Source: Paenactinomyces guangxiensis
GTDB lineage: Bacteria; Bacillota; Bacilli; Thermoactinomycetales; Thermoactinomycetaceae
Length of the DNA: 64,000 bases
Reading direction: 5' to 3'
Assembly: GCF_016055185.1 (NCBI RefSeq)
Contig: NZ_JAECVR010000009.1
Location: forward strand, 1 to 64,000
The notes under the pieces were generated by a model that ran no database searches, had not been told where the DNA came from, and worked only from the letters and a program-made list of their open reading frames with translations. The translations under genes and the position numbers were made by a program. Every line of letters begins with the position of its first letter. The stretch's first letter is position 1. Shown piece by piece: positions 43,059 to 52,440 of this stretch.

Positions 43059-44777
43059 TTATACCCATCTCCTTTGTTTTGCCTGAACGGTGACCACTTT
43101 TTTTGCACACCGGACACCAAAACGCATTTGGGCGGAATCTGATGGCTCCGCCTCATTCTCATCCGGAAGAGGAACCCACACCACCACATCGCTCAAATCT
43201 GTTTCGCTTTGCACCAGGATATGTCCGTCACCGTCACACTCTTCAATTCGTATTTTTCTTCGGGCCCGTTCCCAATCGTTTATTTGCTTTCCGGTCCAAA
43301 AGACAAACCCCCGCTGTTTTGCCTCACGTACCACTTTTCGCAATGCATGTCGGACCGGTTTCTGATTATAAATATGGACCGGATGGAACAGGAAATGGGC
43401 GACTCCACCGACTTTTTCCACTTGCTCGAGAAAGGGACCAATCACGCTGCTATCCGCCAAAGTCCTATGGTCTAAGTCCTGAGTGAGAAAACTGATTTCC
43501 AATACATCATAGATGCGGTTTTGCTCATCCGACCATCCCACGGGAAAATAAGGGTGACAGGTACCAAATAAGAATCCGATATTCCCTTTTTTACTGGGCC
43601 CTCTCGTTTGGTCTGAAAGGATTCCGTATGTTTCACACCAGCGAAACAATTCTCCCCAGCCTTCAAACCGGGTGTAATGGTTTTTGTTTGAAGTTATTTT
43701 TTCCATGCCAACCGCAGTTTTTAACCATTCAAATTGGCGCCGGAATTCAGCTTCTTCCCACTTTCCCTGATCATGATGAACCGCGTTATAGTGAAATGCC
43801 AGTTCATGCCCTTCTTGTTCAACACGTTTGTAAATATGGGCACTATAGCCCGGTTCGATAATGCACCATGTCGCCGGCGTATCACATTCTCCAAGAACGT
43901 CAGCTGTTACTTCCGCCGATTCATCAGTATTGTGGTCACTGTCAAGGGAGATCATAGCCACATGGGAAATTCCATCAGGCCAATAACCAATCACAGGCAA
44001 AGTTAAACCTCTTTCCACCACTCTTCTCAAAAGGTGTCCGATCAGCACTTCTCTCCATAAATCGGCATAGGCATGGGCAAAATACGGGGCTCCGGTGCCC
44101 GTCTTTTCACGGTCCAACTCCCAATCCATTTCTATCGCATCATCTGCTTTTAAAATCCCGTCATCGACAGGGCCCGTCCCGTCCAAGGCAGGAATGCCGT
44201 CCTCAATGACAGGTCCTGCTCCTTGTTGAAATTTGACAACCGTTTCAGCGATATCGACTGCCCAGCGGTCAATCACTCCCTTGCCCACACGAAATTGCAA
44301 TAATGCTGCACCAAGCGTGTCCCCATCCGGGTGATCTTTTTTGATTTTCCCGATCTCTCCGGGAACATGATCACTTGTTGAAACAGCCAGCCATGGGGAA
44401 GCTTGCAAATAGCGCAAAGGCTTTTGATCCGCAAATTTGGCCGGGAGCATCGCATATCCTTTACCAGCCGGTCCCCGGTCTGAATAGCCAAGTTTGTCTG
44501 CTAAGCGGGACAATCCCATGAACGAAATCACAACCCCCCCTTCTTCAGCAAATTTCCAAATTTCTGAAGCTGTTTCCTCCTCTTTGCCATCCAGGGCAAC
44601 CACTAAAACATCCAGCCCTTTTTGTGATATTTGTTCAGCCCGGTCAAGCCATTGAAAGGATATTCCAGCATGTCCCAAAATCTCACCGATATAAGTTTGA
44701 AACACATTAAGACCATTTTCCCACCTGCGCTTTGCTGCTTGTCTGTCCAACAGAACACCTACATGTGCCAGTCTCAT
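43059..44777 (-). CDS. polysaccharide-deacetylase-like protein with N-terminal GATase-like domain
   Basis: About 572 residues, no signal peptide, so cytoplasmic. The first 210 residues resemble a flavodoxin/glutaminase-like fold (VGVLLDRQAAKRRWENG, LDVLVVALDG, EEGGVVISFMG). Residues 260-480 resemble the NodB/CE4 deacetylase fold: MISLDSDHNTDES supplies the Asp and metal ligand, EGHELAFHYNAVHHD the His motif, and GFLFGTCHPYFPVG a later loop. The C-terminal 60 residues look like a small beta domain. AAAGGAGA lies seven bases before ATG 44777. Large two-domain proteins of this kind occur in glycan loci; the exact substrate is unknown. Deacetylation of an N-acetylated sugar would fit the GNAT and aminotransferase neighbours. 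Confidence 0.65.
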   Translation of the reverse strand: MRLAHVGVLLDRQAAKRRWENGLNVFQTYIGEILGHAGISFQWLDRAEQISQKGLDVLVVALDGKEEETASEIWKFAEEGGVVISFMGLSRLADKLGYSDRGPAGKGYAMLPAKFADQKPLRYLQASPWLAVSTSDHVPGEIGKIKKDHPDGDTLGAALLQFRVGKGVIDRWAVDIAETVVKFQQGAGPVIEDGIPALDGTGPVDDGILKADDAIEMDWELDREKTGTGAPYFAHAYADLWREVLIGHLLRRVVERGLTLPVIGYWPDGISHVAMISLDSDHNTDESAEVTADVLGECDTPATWCIIEPGYSAHIYKRVEQEGHELAFHYNAVHHDQGKWEEAEFRRQFEWLKTAVGMEKITSNKNHYTRFEGWGELFRWCETYGILSDQTRGPSKKGNIGFLFGTCHPYFPVGWSDEQNRIYDVLEISFLTQDLDHRTLADSSVIGPFLEQVEKVGGVAHFLFHPVHIYNQKPVRHALRKVVREAKQRGFVFWTGKQINDWERARRKIRIEECDGDGHILVQSETDLSDVVVWVPLPDENEAEPSDSAQMRFGVRCAKKVVTVQAKQRRWV

Positions 44778-44839
44778 CAAAATGTCTCCTTTTAAATAAT
44801 GTGTTTCTTCCTTATTCCCGTCAAATCCTGCAGGATCAT

Positions 44840-44861
44840 ACTTGTATTATACTTGTATTAT
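44840..44861. repeat. tandem 11-bp direct repeat at the GNAT-deacetylase gene junction
   Basis: ACTTGTATTAT occurs twice in a row across the stop of the GNAT gene, one helical turn per unit. On the minus strand it yields TATAAT-like hexamers 60-80 bp before the deacetylase gene and may be an internal promoter or protein-binding site. Confidence 0.45.
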
Positions 44862-45997
44862 ATAAAACATAAGTTACAATCATCAAATTTTTTTGACTTA
44901 AATACAGCTGCCAGTTTAGACATAGTTAAGACCGCCCGTATTTGATCAAACACCAGCGATACAAAGGATCGGGAGTCTAAAATGGCATGATGTCCGTCCA
45001 ATTCAATTTCCACATTCTTTTTTCCTGATGCTTTTAGTTGCAGACGTTGGGTGACTGAATCGCTTTTCTCATGCAAAAAAGGGCGGATTTGCCGGATGAA
45101 CCGTTCAAAATCAACGATATGAACAGTTCCCAAATTCTGATCCCGGGTTTTTTTCGCCGGGGCTAAAACTTTCGCCAAAGAAGTTTCATGCCAAGGAACC
45201 GGGACCTCAATTCGTGATACCTGATACTTTTGGGCTGCATAAGCCAGCAATTGTCCAATGGAATCTCCATCTCCCCCCCATTCAACAGCCATCGCGTCAC
45301 TGTTCTGTTGCGGATCGTTGGGCAGGCCAAGAACCAGAAATGCTTTCAACCCTTCATTTGCCCCGGCAAGCAAAACTTTATGGTGCATTTTCATGCAGCT
45401 GGCCATGGCTTGTGACCTCATTAATGCGGCTAAATCCCAAACGCTTTGTTCATAACGGATGATCCGCTTTCTTGCCAGTTCGCTGATATCAAACCAATCT
45501 GCAGCTGTCAGTTCCCGGATCTCACAATCGCTGTCAGAATGATTTTTAACAATGGCTTCCGCAGATTCTGCTTCAACGGAATAACGCATAACAGTTCCAA
45601 AGCGAAAGCAATTGGCTCTGGTGTAGAGCGGGCCATATCCGGATACCAGTAACAGGGATGCCCCCGCCCTGTCCGCATGAGCCAGAATATGATTCAATAT
45701 TTTGCTTGCATACCCTTTCCCCCTTGAAGCAGGTTCTGTGCAGACGGAACCGATGGAAAAAACGTTAAGACTGGCAGCACCAATATGAATGATCGCAGGT
45801 ACCAATCCGATAAACGAAACCATTTTCCCATTTTTAAATGCTCCGTATGATTGCCGAAGGCTTAAAGAAAAAACCTGGGGAAAAGCTAATTCCATGGAGC
45901 TCTGGTCTGAACTCCGAAATGTTTGGTTGGAAAGCTGAACCGCCTCCTCAAATTCATCGCTATTTAACATCCGAATTTCAATCTCTGCCATTGTCAT
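44858..45997 (-). CDS. GNAT family N-acetyltransferase (Eis-like layout)
   Basis: 379 residues. The N-terminal GNAT domain carries the acetyl-CoA loop ASRGKGYASKIL (Q/RxxGxG/A type) and FSIGSVCTEPASRG; a second, weaker GNAT-like domain and a C-terminal sterol-carrier-like domain follow, the three-part layout of Eis proteins. ATG 45997 or 45991 after AAAGGGAC. It is the first gene of the minus-strand run whose control region holds the TTGACTAGTCAA palindrome. It may acetylate an amino sugar or aminoglycoside-like compound; protective acetylation and catabolism are both possible. Confidence 0.78.
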   Translation of the reverse strand: MTMAEIEIRMLNSDEFEEAVQLSNQTFRSSDQSSMELAFPQVFSLSLRQSYGAFKNGKMVSFIGLVPAIIHIGAASLNVFSIGSVCTEPASRGKGYASKILNHILAHADRAGASLLLVSGYGPLYTRANCFRFGTVMRYSVEAESAEAIVKNHSDSDCEIRELTAADWFDISELARKRIIRYEQSVWDLAALMRSQAMASCMKMHHKVLLAGANEGLKAFLVLGLPNDPQQNSDAMAVEWGGDGDSIGQLLAYAAQKYQVSRIEVPVPWHETSLAKVLAPAKKTRDQNLGTVHIVDFERFIRQIRPFLHEKSDSVTQRLQLKASGKKNVEIELDGHHAILDSRSFVSLVFDQIRAVLTMSKLAAVFKSKKFDDCNLCFI

Positions 45998-46063
45998 CCC
46001 GTCCCTTTTTGGAATCTGTAAACGATAGCGGGATAAATCCTGTATGTAACCTGTTTCTTTTTA

Positions 46064-46093
46064 AGGGTACCACTGGTATTTTGACTAGTCAAT
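46064..46093 (-). promoter_or_regulatory. palindromic operator TTGACTAGTCAA with overlapping -35 (GNAT operon)
   Basis: The 12-bp palindrome at 46081-46092 is also present in the GntR-SBP control region; 15 bases are identical (46079-46093). On the minus strand its half TTGACT (46092-46087) is a good -35, with a weak -10 TACCCT 17 bases on (46069-46064), directed to the GNAT gene. It also lies 127 bp before the plus-strand Nramp-type gene. Confidence 0.65.
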
Positions 46094-46219
46094 CCATTTG
46101 CAGTTTTGGGACCAATTTGTTTAAGATGATAAAAGTATGGAAAATTGGGGTCATTGGAGCAATTATAGAGATTCTTCTACACACAAAATTGAATTTCAGC
46201 AGTGAAAAGGGGGATATTT

Positions 46220-47434
46220 ATGAGGGAGACTGAAAATTCTTTAAAGAAGTGGCTAAGTTCACTTGGCCCCGCCATCATTACCGCAGCATTGGTCCTCGGC
46301 CCCGGAAGTGTCACTATCACATCCAAAATGGGGGCACTTTATGGATACAGTCTGCTTTGGGTGACCGCCTTATCCGCGATATTTATGATGACTTTTACGG
46401 AGATGAGTGCACGGATCGGAATGGCCACCAATCAATCCCTCTTAACAACCATTCGCCAAAAGTGGGGAAAAACAGCGGCAATTATCATCGGTACTGGTTC
46501 CTTTCTGGTTACAGCCTCCTTTCAAGCGGGAAACGCTATCGGAAGCGGAGTTGCCTTTTCCCAACTGACGGGGGGACATTCAAGCGTTTGGGTGATCCTC
46601 TTCACCTTACTTTGCATGGCTTTATTGTTTTCAAGCAATTTTTACCGAATTCTTGAAAAAATAATGCTGATTCTTGTCGGTATCATGCTGATAGCGTTTT
46701 TGGCCACTTTCATTACGGCGAAGCCCAGCCCGCAAGGAATCGCCGCCGGTTTGATCCCTTCCGTGCCTGATGGCTCCGCCTTATTGATTATCGGATTAAT
46801 GGCAACCAGTTTTTCCATCGTGGGAGCTTTCTACCAATCATATCTGGTTCAGGAAAAGGGTTGGAGCAAAGCTCATGTAAGAGAAGGGGCGAGGGAAAGT
46901 TACTCCGGAATTGTTCTGCTTGGTTTTATATCTGCCCTGATAATGATGAGTGCCGCCGCCGTTTTACTTCCACAAGGGTTTCAAGTAAACACGCCGACAG
47001 ATATGGGAAAAGCGCTTGAGCCGCTGTTTGGAAACGGGGCTACAACCATCTTTATGATTGGCTTGTGGGGTGCTTCCTTCTCTTCCCTTACCGGAAATGC
47101 CACCATCGGCGGAACCCTGTTGTCAGATGCCCTTGGCTTGGGAAGTAAACTCTCCGCCAAAACCGTACGTATTTGCATTATGTCCGTGATGGCGGCAGGG
47201 GCGATTGTTGCAGTCTCTTTTGGTCAGATACCTTTGCAATTAATTGTCCTGGCACAGGCGATTACCATCATCATTGTCCCTCTTATCGGCTTTGCTTTAT
47301 ATGCGGTGGCAAACGACACAAAGATAATGGGCGGCCTTGCCAATAAAGGGGCCAGGAACATCATTGCCCTCGCTGGTCTTGTTGTTCTCCTTATCCTTGC
47401 TGCTAATACTGTGTATACACTTCTAATCAAATAA
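46220..47434 (+). CDS. Nramp-family transporter
   Basis: About 404 residues, ten or eleven helices. The Nramp helix 1 region (LGPAIITAALVLGPGSVTITSK) differs from the canonical D-P-G-N metal-binding motif of MntH: the DPGN is replaced by GPGS, so manganese or iron transport is doubtful. ASFQAGNAIGSG is the helix 6-side motif. AAAGGGGG lies before ATG 46220. It is flanked by the operator palindrome and the two sugar operons, convergent with the DUF4091 gene; such divergent Nramp-related proteins may carry other substrates. Confidence 0.75.
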   Translation: MRETENSLKKWLSSLGPAIITAALVLGPGSVTITSKMGALYGYSLLWVTALSAIFMMTFTEMSARIGMATNQSLLTTIRQKWGKTAAIIIGTGSFLVTASFQAGNAIGSGVAFSQLTGGHSSVWVILFTLLCMALLFSSNFYRILEKIMLILVGIMLIAFLATFITAKPSPQGIAAGLIPSVPDGSALLIIGLMATSFSIVGAFYQSYLVQEKGWSKAHVREGARESYSGIVLLGFISALIMMSAAAVLLPQGFQVNTPTDMGKALEPLFGNGATTIFMIGLWGASFSSLTGNATIGGTLLSDALGLGSKLSAKTVRICIMSVMAAGAIVAVSFGQIPLQLIVLAQAITIIIVPLIGFALYAVANDTKIMGGLANKGARNIIALAGLVVLLILAANTVYTLLIK

Positions 47435-47477
47435 CAGTTGGGAATGAGCTTTAGCTAAAAACGCAAAAAGGACGGGC

Positions 47478-49193
47478 TTAAAGATCCACAATCAACCGGT
47501 CATAGTCAGCGGGTTCCAGGCTGTACAGGTTACTGTTTTTCCTGTTTGCTTCCGGACTTAGCTCGCCAGGATTACGAAAACGAAAAACATCGTTTAAAGC
47601 TGCTTCTACCTGTGCGGCCTGACCCGATGCTTTTAAGATCTGCATTAATTCATAATCACGGATTCCCCGCTGCAGCCATTTGTAACGAAGAGAAAGGATT
47701 GGCTTTCCATTGGCACCGGGATAGACAAAGTTCATATCACCGGCTTTCCAAATCGGCGCCCGATAGGATAACTGTTCAAACGGTTGATCCGGCCATACAG
47801 TATAATTCCATCTTAAAAAACCGTCTAACTGGAGCTTTTCCACCAGCCACGGAATCACTCTGCTTTCCAGTGCCGGTGAACAGATAAAAGTATTTGGCTG
47901 CTCCGGATAACAGCAAACATAATAAAGCAGGTTACCCGGAATTTGTGGTCTTAATTCCTTCAGCCGGCTGTGTTCCCCGGCTACACAGTTCAATACGGGA
48001 ACGTAATCATGGATACCTTCCATATTCCTTCGGATAAACTCAACATGTTGAATGGCAACTTTGTATTTAAAGGAGGGGGCGGTCTGTCTCAGGGCAGCCA
48101 GCCTTTCCTGAAATAATTCAAAATCTTTCGGTTCATCCGCCAGCACCCGTACCCGGTCAATTCGCCCTGTTTCGATAAAATGTTTTTCCAGTGCCTGAAT
48201 ATAGGCATCCAGATCTTCACGGCGGCGCATAAAGCAAAACGTGCCAGAACTTTCATCAAAATAGCGAATCCGAATCCCGTCCGGGTGATTTTCCACGATA
48301 GATCCATAACCTGCTTCAGAATCCTGCCATATATTCAGCAATCCGAACAACTCAATCTCAGCACAGATCCCATGCTTTTCCGCGAGCGCAACATATTCAT
48401 CCAAAGCAGAAAAATCGTATCGAAAACTTCCGTCCGTTCGCCGGGATACCCGAACCATACTGTATTCAAATAAATCGGAGGGCCGTCTGTCCCGATGGCT
48501 GTGCTGTCCGGACCACGGGATTTCAGATACCACCAGGGTGACCGCTTTTTGTCCCAGTTGTGAAAGTGAATGCAGATAACGATCAAGAATTTCAAAGTGT
48601 TCTTTCGACCAAAGGCCAACTTGATATTTCCGGGCAATATTTGAGTTATGCTGCCACAAATCCAGGTAAAATGTATAATCACTCGGTTCCGGAAGAAGAT
48701 AATCTTTTACTGTCAGCGAAAAGGTACATTCTCTCTCCAGTCTTTCATCTTCAAACATCGTATGGGTGAATAACCGTATTTTTCCTTTATAAATACCCGG
48801 AGGGGTTTCAGCCGATGCATGACACTCCACCCACACCTGTTGGATTTTGCGCTGTTTCACAAAGATCTCATTTTGTTCAAGCAGAAGATCAGATTTTAAA
48901 CAGCGGTCGTCATCTTCAATCAAGCCGATCAACTTTACTTCTGTTGTCAGGAATGGCTCTGTCTCCACTTCAATTCTTGCAATTTTTAAAGGTCCCCCCT
49001 TCCAAAACAGGGGATCGCTGCTGATTGTGAGCAGAAAATCTTCGTCTGCGGAGAGCAGAACCTGAAGAGCTGCGCTATCTCTGCGGCAACACGCGATATC
49101 CAGGTGCTTGGCTTTGGTTTCCTGCTGCCCTTCCAACCATGAATGATTATTCCATATATACTTGTAGAACATGGGTGCGACACCAAAATACAA
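47478..49193 (-). CDS. DUF4091 domain protein, glycoside-hydrolase-like
   Basis: About 571 residues, no signal peptide. A central TIM-barrel-like part (DLWQHNSNIARKYQVG, YDFSALDEYVALAEKHG, RVLADEPKDFELFQERL) is followed by the C-terminal DUF4091 segment with GDMNFVYPGANG and SLRYKWLQRGIRDYELM. DUF4091 proteins are related to GH123-type glycosidases. The start is taken as TTG 49193, seven bases after GGGGGG; ATG 49169 is the alternative. A dispersed repeat occupies the space up to the preceding gene. It is the last gene of the ABC-importer run, so it likely cleaves the imported glycoside inside the cell. Confidence 0.75.
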   Translation of the reverse strand: MYFGVAPMFYKYIWNNHSWLEGQQETKAKHLDIACCRRDSAALQVLLSADEDFLLTISSDPLFWKGGPLKIARIEVETEPFLTTEVKLIGLIEDDDRCLKSDLLLEQNEIFVKQRKIQQVWVECHASAETPPGIYKGKIRLFTHTMFEDERLERECTFSLTVKDYLLPEPSDYTFYLDLWQHNSNIARKYQVGLWSKEHFEILDRYLHSLSQLGQKAVTLVVSEIPWSGQHSHRDRRPSDLFEYSMVRVSRRTDGSFRYDFSALDEYVALAEKHGICAEIELFGLLNIWQDSEAGYGSIVENHPDGIRIRYFDESSGTFCFMRRREDLDAYIQALEKHFIETGRIDRVRVLADEPKDFELFQERLAALRQTAPSFKYKVAIQHVEFIRRNMEGIHDYVPVLNCVAGEHSRLKELRPQIPGNLLYYVCCYPEQPNTFICSPALESRVIPWLVEKLQLDGFLRWNYTVWPDQPFEQLSYRAPIWKAGDMNFVYPGANGKPILSLRYKWLQRGIRDYELMQILKASGQAAQVEAALNDVFRFRNPGELSPEANRKNSNLYSLEPADYDRLIVDL

Positions 49194-49215
49194 AAAGATT
49201 CCCCCCACTGATTTT

Positions 49216-49291
49216 TTCTGTGAAAGTGTGTGTTTCAATGCGGGGAAGGCAGAATCCTGCCCCCCGGCATGATTCAAACTTTCATCCCCGG
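49216..49291. repeat. dispersed palindromic element, copy 2
   Basis: Same plan and closely similar sequence to 12885-12953: TTCTGTGAAAGTGTGT at the left, a GGGGAAGGCAG-CTGCCCCCC inner stem, and AAACTTTCATCCC at the right. It lies within the operon between the Gfo/Idh/MocA and DUF4091 genes, so it is transcribed. Confidence 0.75.
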
Positions 49292-49313
49292 TTGATCAGA
49301 ATCCACGAGTCTG

Positions 49314-50219
49314 TTATAATGCAACCGTTTTTCCAGTTTTGCGGCTTTCGTTTGCAGCTTCTATAAAGCGGATAATCTTCAATGTTTCCTGCAAATCGAG
49401 GGGTGGCTTTCCTGTTGTAAACATGGACATCACCTGTTCAAGCAGGCTGGCATAATACGGCTTCGGATCAGAATAGACATCGACGAAATCTGTTCCCTTT
49501 TCCCAATGAACCAGAGCCCCAAATGCGTTGTTGCCCTTACGGTTTCCCCGGATGGTACCAACCCTGCCATCTCCCCATTCCCCGACAACTAAATCATGAT
49601 CAGGGTTTGTTGCGGCTGTCACATGAAGGCAATCTGCTCCCAGGATGGCAAAAAGCATTTCTGCCGTATGAATGCCATACCAGAATAAGCCTGGCTGGGT
49701 AGGCTCGATCGCCATTGGACCGTAACAGTCGGCACCGATAATCGCCCCTTTTTCTGTTTGTTTCAGAACGGAAGTTAATCCTTCCGCGTAACGTAGAGCG
49801 GAGCAGCTCATCAAGGGAATCTCATACTGTCCGGCAAGTTCAATGATGGCTTTTGCCTCTTCGTAATTGACTGTAAATGGTTTATCAATAAAAACCGGTT
49901 TGCCAAAAGGTGCCACACTCCTGAACTGTTGCAGATGGACCCGGCCGTCCACCGACTCTAACAGGATTGCATCACATTGTTCTGCAACAGCTTCCGGTGT
50001 ATTGACAATATTTACATCATATTGATCGCGCAACTCACTTGTATAGCCTTCAATACGTGCATAGCTGAGTTTGACGTCCGGTGATCCCCCCGGGTAAGCC
50101 GCAACCACTTTCCCTCCCGGGACATGATATGGATGATCCGGGTCATTCAGCAGTTTGGTGAAGGCGGTCACGTGAGAAGTGTCCAGTCCGATGATACCGA
50201 TCTTTAATTCACCAGCCAT
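49314..50219 (-). CDS. Gfo/Idh/MocA-family oxidoreductase 1
   Basis: About 301 residues. N-terminal Rossmann domain beginning KIGIIGLDTSHVTAF; the third Gly of the usual G-x-G-x-x-G is replaced, as in a divergent subgroup. The family EKP-type Lys motif appears as PVFIDKPFTVNYEEAKAI. The start is ATG 50219 behind AAAGGGGA; the frame is open upstream and overlaps the preceding gene without an RBS. It oxidises or reduces a sugar or cyclitol with NAD(P). A neighbour of a second enzyme of the same family, suggesting a two-step oxidation/reduction such as epimerisation through a keto intermediate. Confidence 0.82.
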   Translation of the reverse strand: MAGELKIGIIGLDTSHVTAFTKLLNDPDHPYHVPGGKVVAAYPGGSPDVKLSYARIEGYTSELRDQYDVNIVNTPEAVAEQCDAILLESVDGRVHLQQFRSVAPFGKPVFIDKPFTVNYEEAKAIIELAGQYEIPLMSCSALRYAEGLTSVLKQTEKGAIIGADCYGPMAIEPTQPGLFWYGIHTAEMLFAILGADCLHVTAATNPDHDLVVGEWGDGRVGTIRGNRKGNNAFGALVHWEKGTDFVDVYSDPKPYYASLLEQVMSMFTTGKPPLDLQETLKIIRFIEAANESRKTGKTVAL

Positions 50220-50278
50220 TCCTACGGTCCCCTTTCCCGTCAACAGGTTTATTGGCATAATACGGTTACCTGAGAGTG

Positions 50279-51418
50279 TCAGCTCCATTCAATCTTTTGA
50301 AAAGTATTTGTTTTTGCTGATTCGCTCGCCTTTAAACACATGTATGCACTGAGCAATCCGTCTTCAAGTGGAGCCACTGATTTTGCTTTTCCTTTCATCA
50401 CGTCAATAAAGTTTTGCGCGAGAACGACATCGCCTCCAAAATGAGGCGCTTCATCGGTCATTTCATATGTTTCCACCATGGGTGTGTGATGCCTGTATAC
50501 CTTGATTGTATTTGTATAGAAATCAAACTCTAACGTTCCTTTATAGCCGAGCAGACGGGCTCCTCGTGCAGCCGCTTTTTTTCGGGCAAAGAAATTTTGC
50601 GAGTATGAGACATGCATCCCGGTTTCATATTGGATAAGGGCACTGCCTGAGTCCTCATTCCCCGTGTCCACGGCAAAACAGCAGTATTCCCCGATCGGCG
50701 TATCATGAACTTTTTGCATTTTCACTGTACTTTCGGTACATGTGTCCTGCTCATCACAGTCAACACATTTAAGTCCGGCCGGCTTGTTTCCCTTGAATAT
50801 TTGTTTCGATACCATCGCACTGATCATAGTGGGTTTGATGTCCAACAAATAGTTGATATAGTCAAAATCATGGGTTGCTTTCTGTAAAAACAGCCCCCCC
50901 GTCTCATTTTCATCCCGGTACCAATGGTGATAGTACACCCCGCCATAAGGAACATTATTAAACGCTTGCACATGTTCGACTGTGCCAATTTTCCCCGAGT
51001 CTAGAATTTCTTTAACCGTACGAACCAATGGTGCCACCCGGAGAGGAAAGGAAACTACCACCTCCGTATCTGAGGCATCATATCCTTGTTTTAAACGGAT
51101 TACATCCTCCTTGTTTGTTGCAACAGGCTTTTCCAGGAATAGCGGGATTCCGCCTGGCAATACCCGGCTGGCCATCTCCGCGTGCAGCGAACATCTGGTG
51201 CCAATTAAAATTCCGTCCAGATCCATGCACTGCAACATCTCTTCAGGATGATCCAGGAAAGCTATTTTTTCAGATACATCTTCTCCCAATTCCCGTTTTA
51301 TCTCCTGATTTCTCACATCGGCAATCGCTCTGATCTCACAAGCTGAATCCAACTTAATCATTTCATCAATCATACTCCGTATCCGCCGTCCATAGCCAAT
51401 AATCCCTAGTTTCATCAT
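50279..51418 (-). CDS. Gfo/Idh/MocA-family oxidoreductase 2 with cysteine cluster
   Basis: 379 residues. Rossmann start KLGIIGYGRRIRSM, EKP motif in PLFLEKPVATNKEDV, and the C-terminal GFO_IDH_MocA_C barrel with KATHDFDYINYLLD, whose His-Asp is near the substrate. An insertion holds CVDCDEQDTC and a later CCF, possible zinc ligands. AAAGGGG precedes the ATG. It follows the permease genes after a gap of 177 bp that holds no visible terminator, so it may belong to the same transcript. NAD-dependent dehydrogenation of the imported sugar is the likely role. Confidence 0.85.
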   Translation of the reverse strand: MMKLGIIGYGRRIRSMIDEMIKLDSACEIRAIADVRNQEIKRELGEDVSEKIAFLDHPEEMLQCMDLDGILIGTRCSLHAEMASRVLPGGIPLFLEKPVATNKEDVIRLKQGYDASDTEVVVSFPLRVAPLVRTVKEILDSGKIGTVEHVQAFNNVPYGGVYYHHWYRDENETGGLFLQKATHDFDYINYLLDIKPTMISAMVSKQIFKGNKPAGLKCVDCDEQDTCTESTVKMQKVHDTPIGEYCCFAVDTGNEDSGSALIQYETGMHVSYSQNFFARKKAAARGARLLGYKGTLEFDFYTNTIKVYRHHTPMVETYEMTDEAPHFGGDVVLAQNFIDVMKGKAKSVAPLEDGLLSAYMCLKASESAKTNTFQKIEWS

Positions 51419-51594
51419 TAAACCCCTTTAACTCTTTTCTTTTCAATATTGAAAAATTGTTGCCGTCTTTCTGATCCATTTATCCTTTGCCTGTGCCATC
51501 ATCCCGGTTACAAATGTTTGGATGACAGCCTCTCCACCCATTTATATGCCGGATTTGGCTTGGCCTGCCCTGTCTTAAAAAAGTGATTCATCTT

Positions 51595-52440
51595 TTAACC
51601 TTTAATCGCCCCTTGCAGTCCGGAAACAAAATAGCGCTGCATAAGGAGGTAGAAGATAATGACGGGCAGCAGAGAAATCACTGTTCCGGCAGCCATCGTT
51701 CTGACATCATCATTAAAGGTACCGGACAGATAAGCCAATCCGAGTGCCAACGGGTATAATTGATCGTTCTTTAAAATAATCAGCGGCCAAATGAACGAAT
51801 TCCATACCGAAATAAAAGAAAAGACGCTGAGTGCGGCCAGTGTTGGTCTGGTCAGGGGTAACATAATGCTCCACCAGATGCGAAACGGTCCACATCCGTC
51901 CAAAATGGCAGCTTCCTCCAACTCTTTGGGAATAGAGAGATAGGCCTGCCTCATTAGAAAAACGGAAAATCCTCCAACCAGCCCGGGAATAATCAGCCCC
52001 CACCAGGAATCAACCATTCCCAACTTCTCTACGATAATAAACAGCGGAACCAGCTTCCCTTCTTCAGGCAAAAACATTGTTCCAATAATCGCATAAAAGA
52101 TAAAATCCCGTCCGGGAAAATTCATTCTCGCCAGCGGATAGGCGGTGAGAGCAGTTAAAAACAAGTGAGTGGGAACCATAATCATAATTAAAATAAATGA
52201 ATTTAACATGTACCTGGGAAACGGAACAACCGTCCATGCTTCAACAAAATGATCCCAAACCGGCGGATTAGGGATGAAACTGGGCGGGAAAGTAAATACG
52301 TCCTGTGCATTTGATTTGAATGCAGTTGACAGGAGCCATAAAAAAGGTCCGATGAATATAGCAGCAATCAGGATTAACAACAGATACATAAACGCTTTTC
52401 GGGTCCACTGAATCCATAAACTTTTCCGTTTTGTTTTCAT
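51595..52440 (-). CDS. carbohydrate ABC transporter permease (MalG/AraQ type)
   Basis: 281 residues, six helices, with the EAA loop EEAAILDGCGPFRIWWSIMLPLTRP and the start KAFMYLLLILIAAIFIGPFLWLLSTAFK typical of CUT1 permeases. Its ATG overlaps the stop of the partner permease gene (ATGA). GAGAGGAGG stands about 15 bases before the start. The operon has no ATPase gene, so a shared MsmX-type ATPase encoded elsewhere must power it. Confidence 0.92.
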   Translation of the reverse strand: MKTKRKSLWIQWTRKAFMYLLLILIAAIFIGPFLWLLSTAFKSNAQDVFTFPPSFIPNPPVWDHFVEAWTVVPFPRYMLNSFILIMIMVPTHLFLTALTAYPLARMNFPGRDFIFYAIIGTMFLPEEGKLVPLFIIVEKLGMVDSWWGLIIPGLVGGFSVFLMRQAYLSIPKELEEAAILDGCGPFRIWWSIMLPLTRPTLAALSVFSFISVWNSFIWPLIILKNDQLYPLALGLAYLSGTFNDDVRTMAAGTVISLLPVIIFYLLMQRYFVSGLQGAIKG

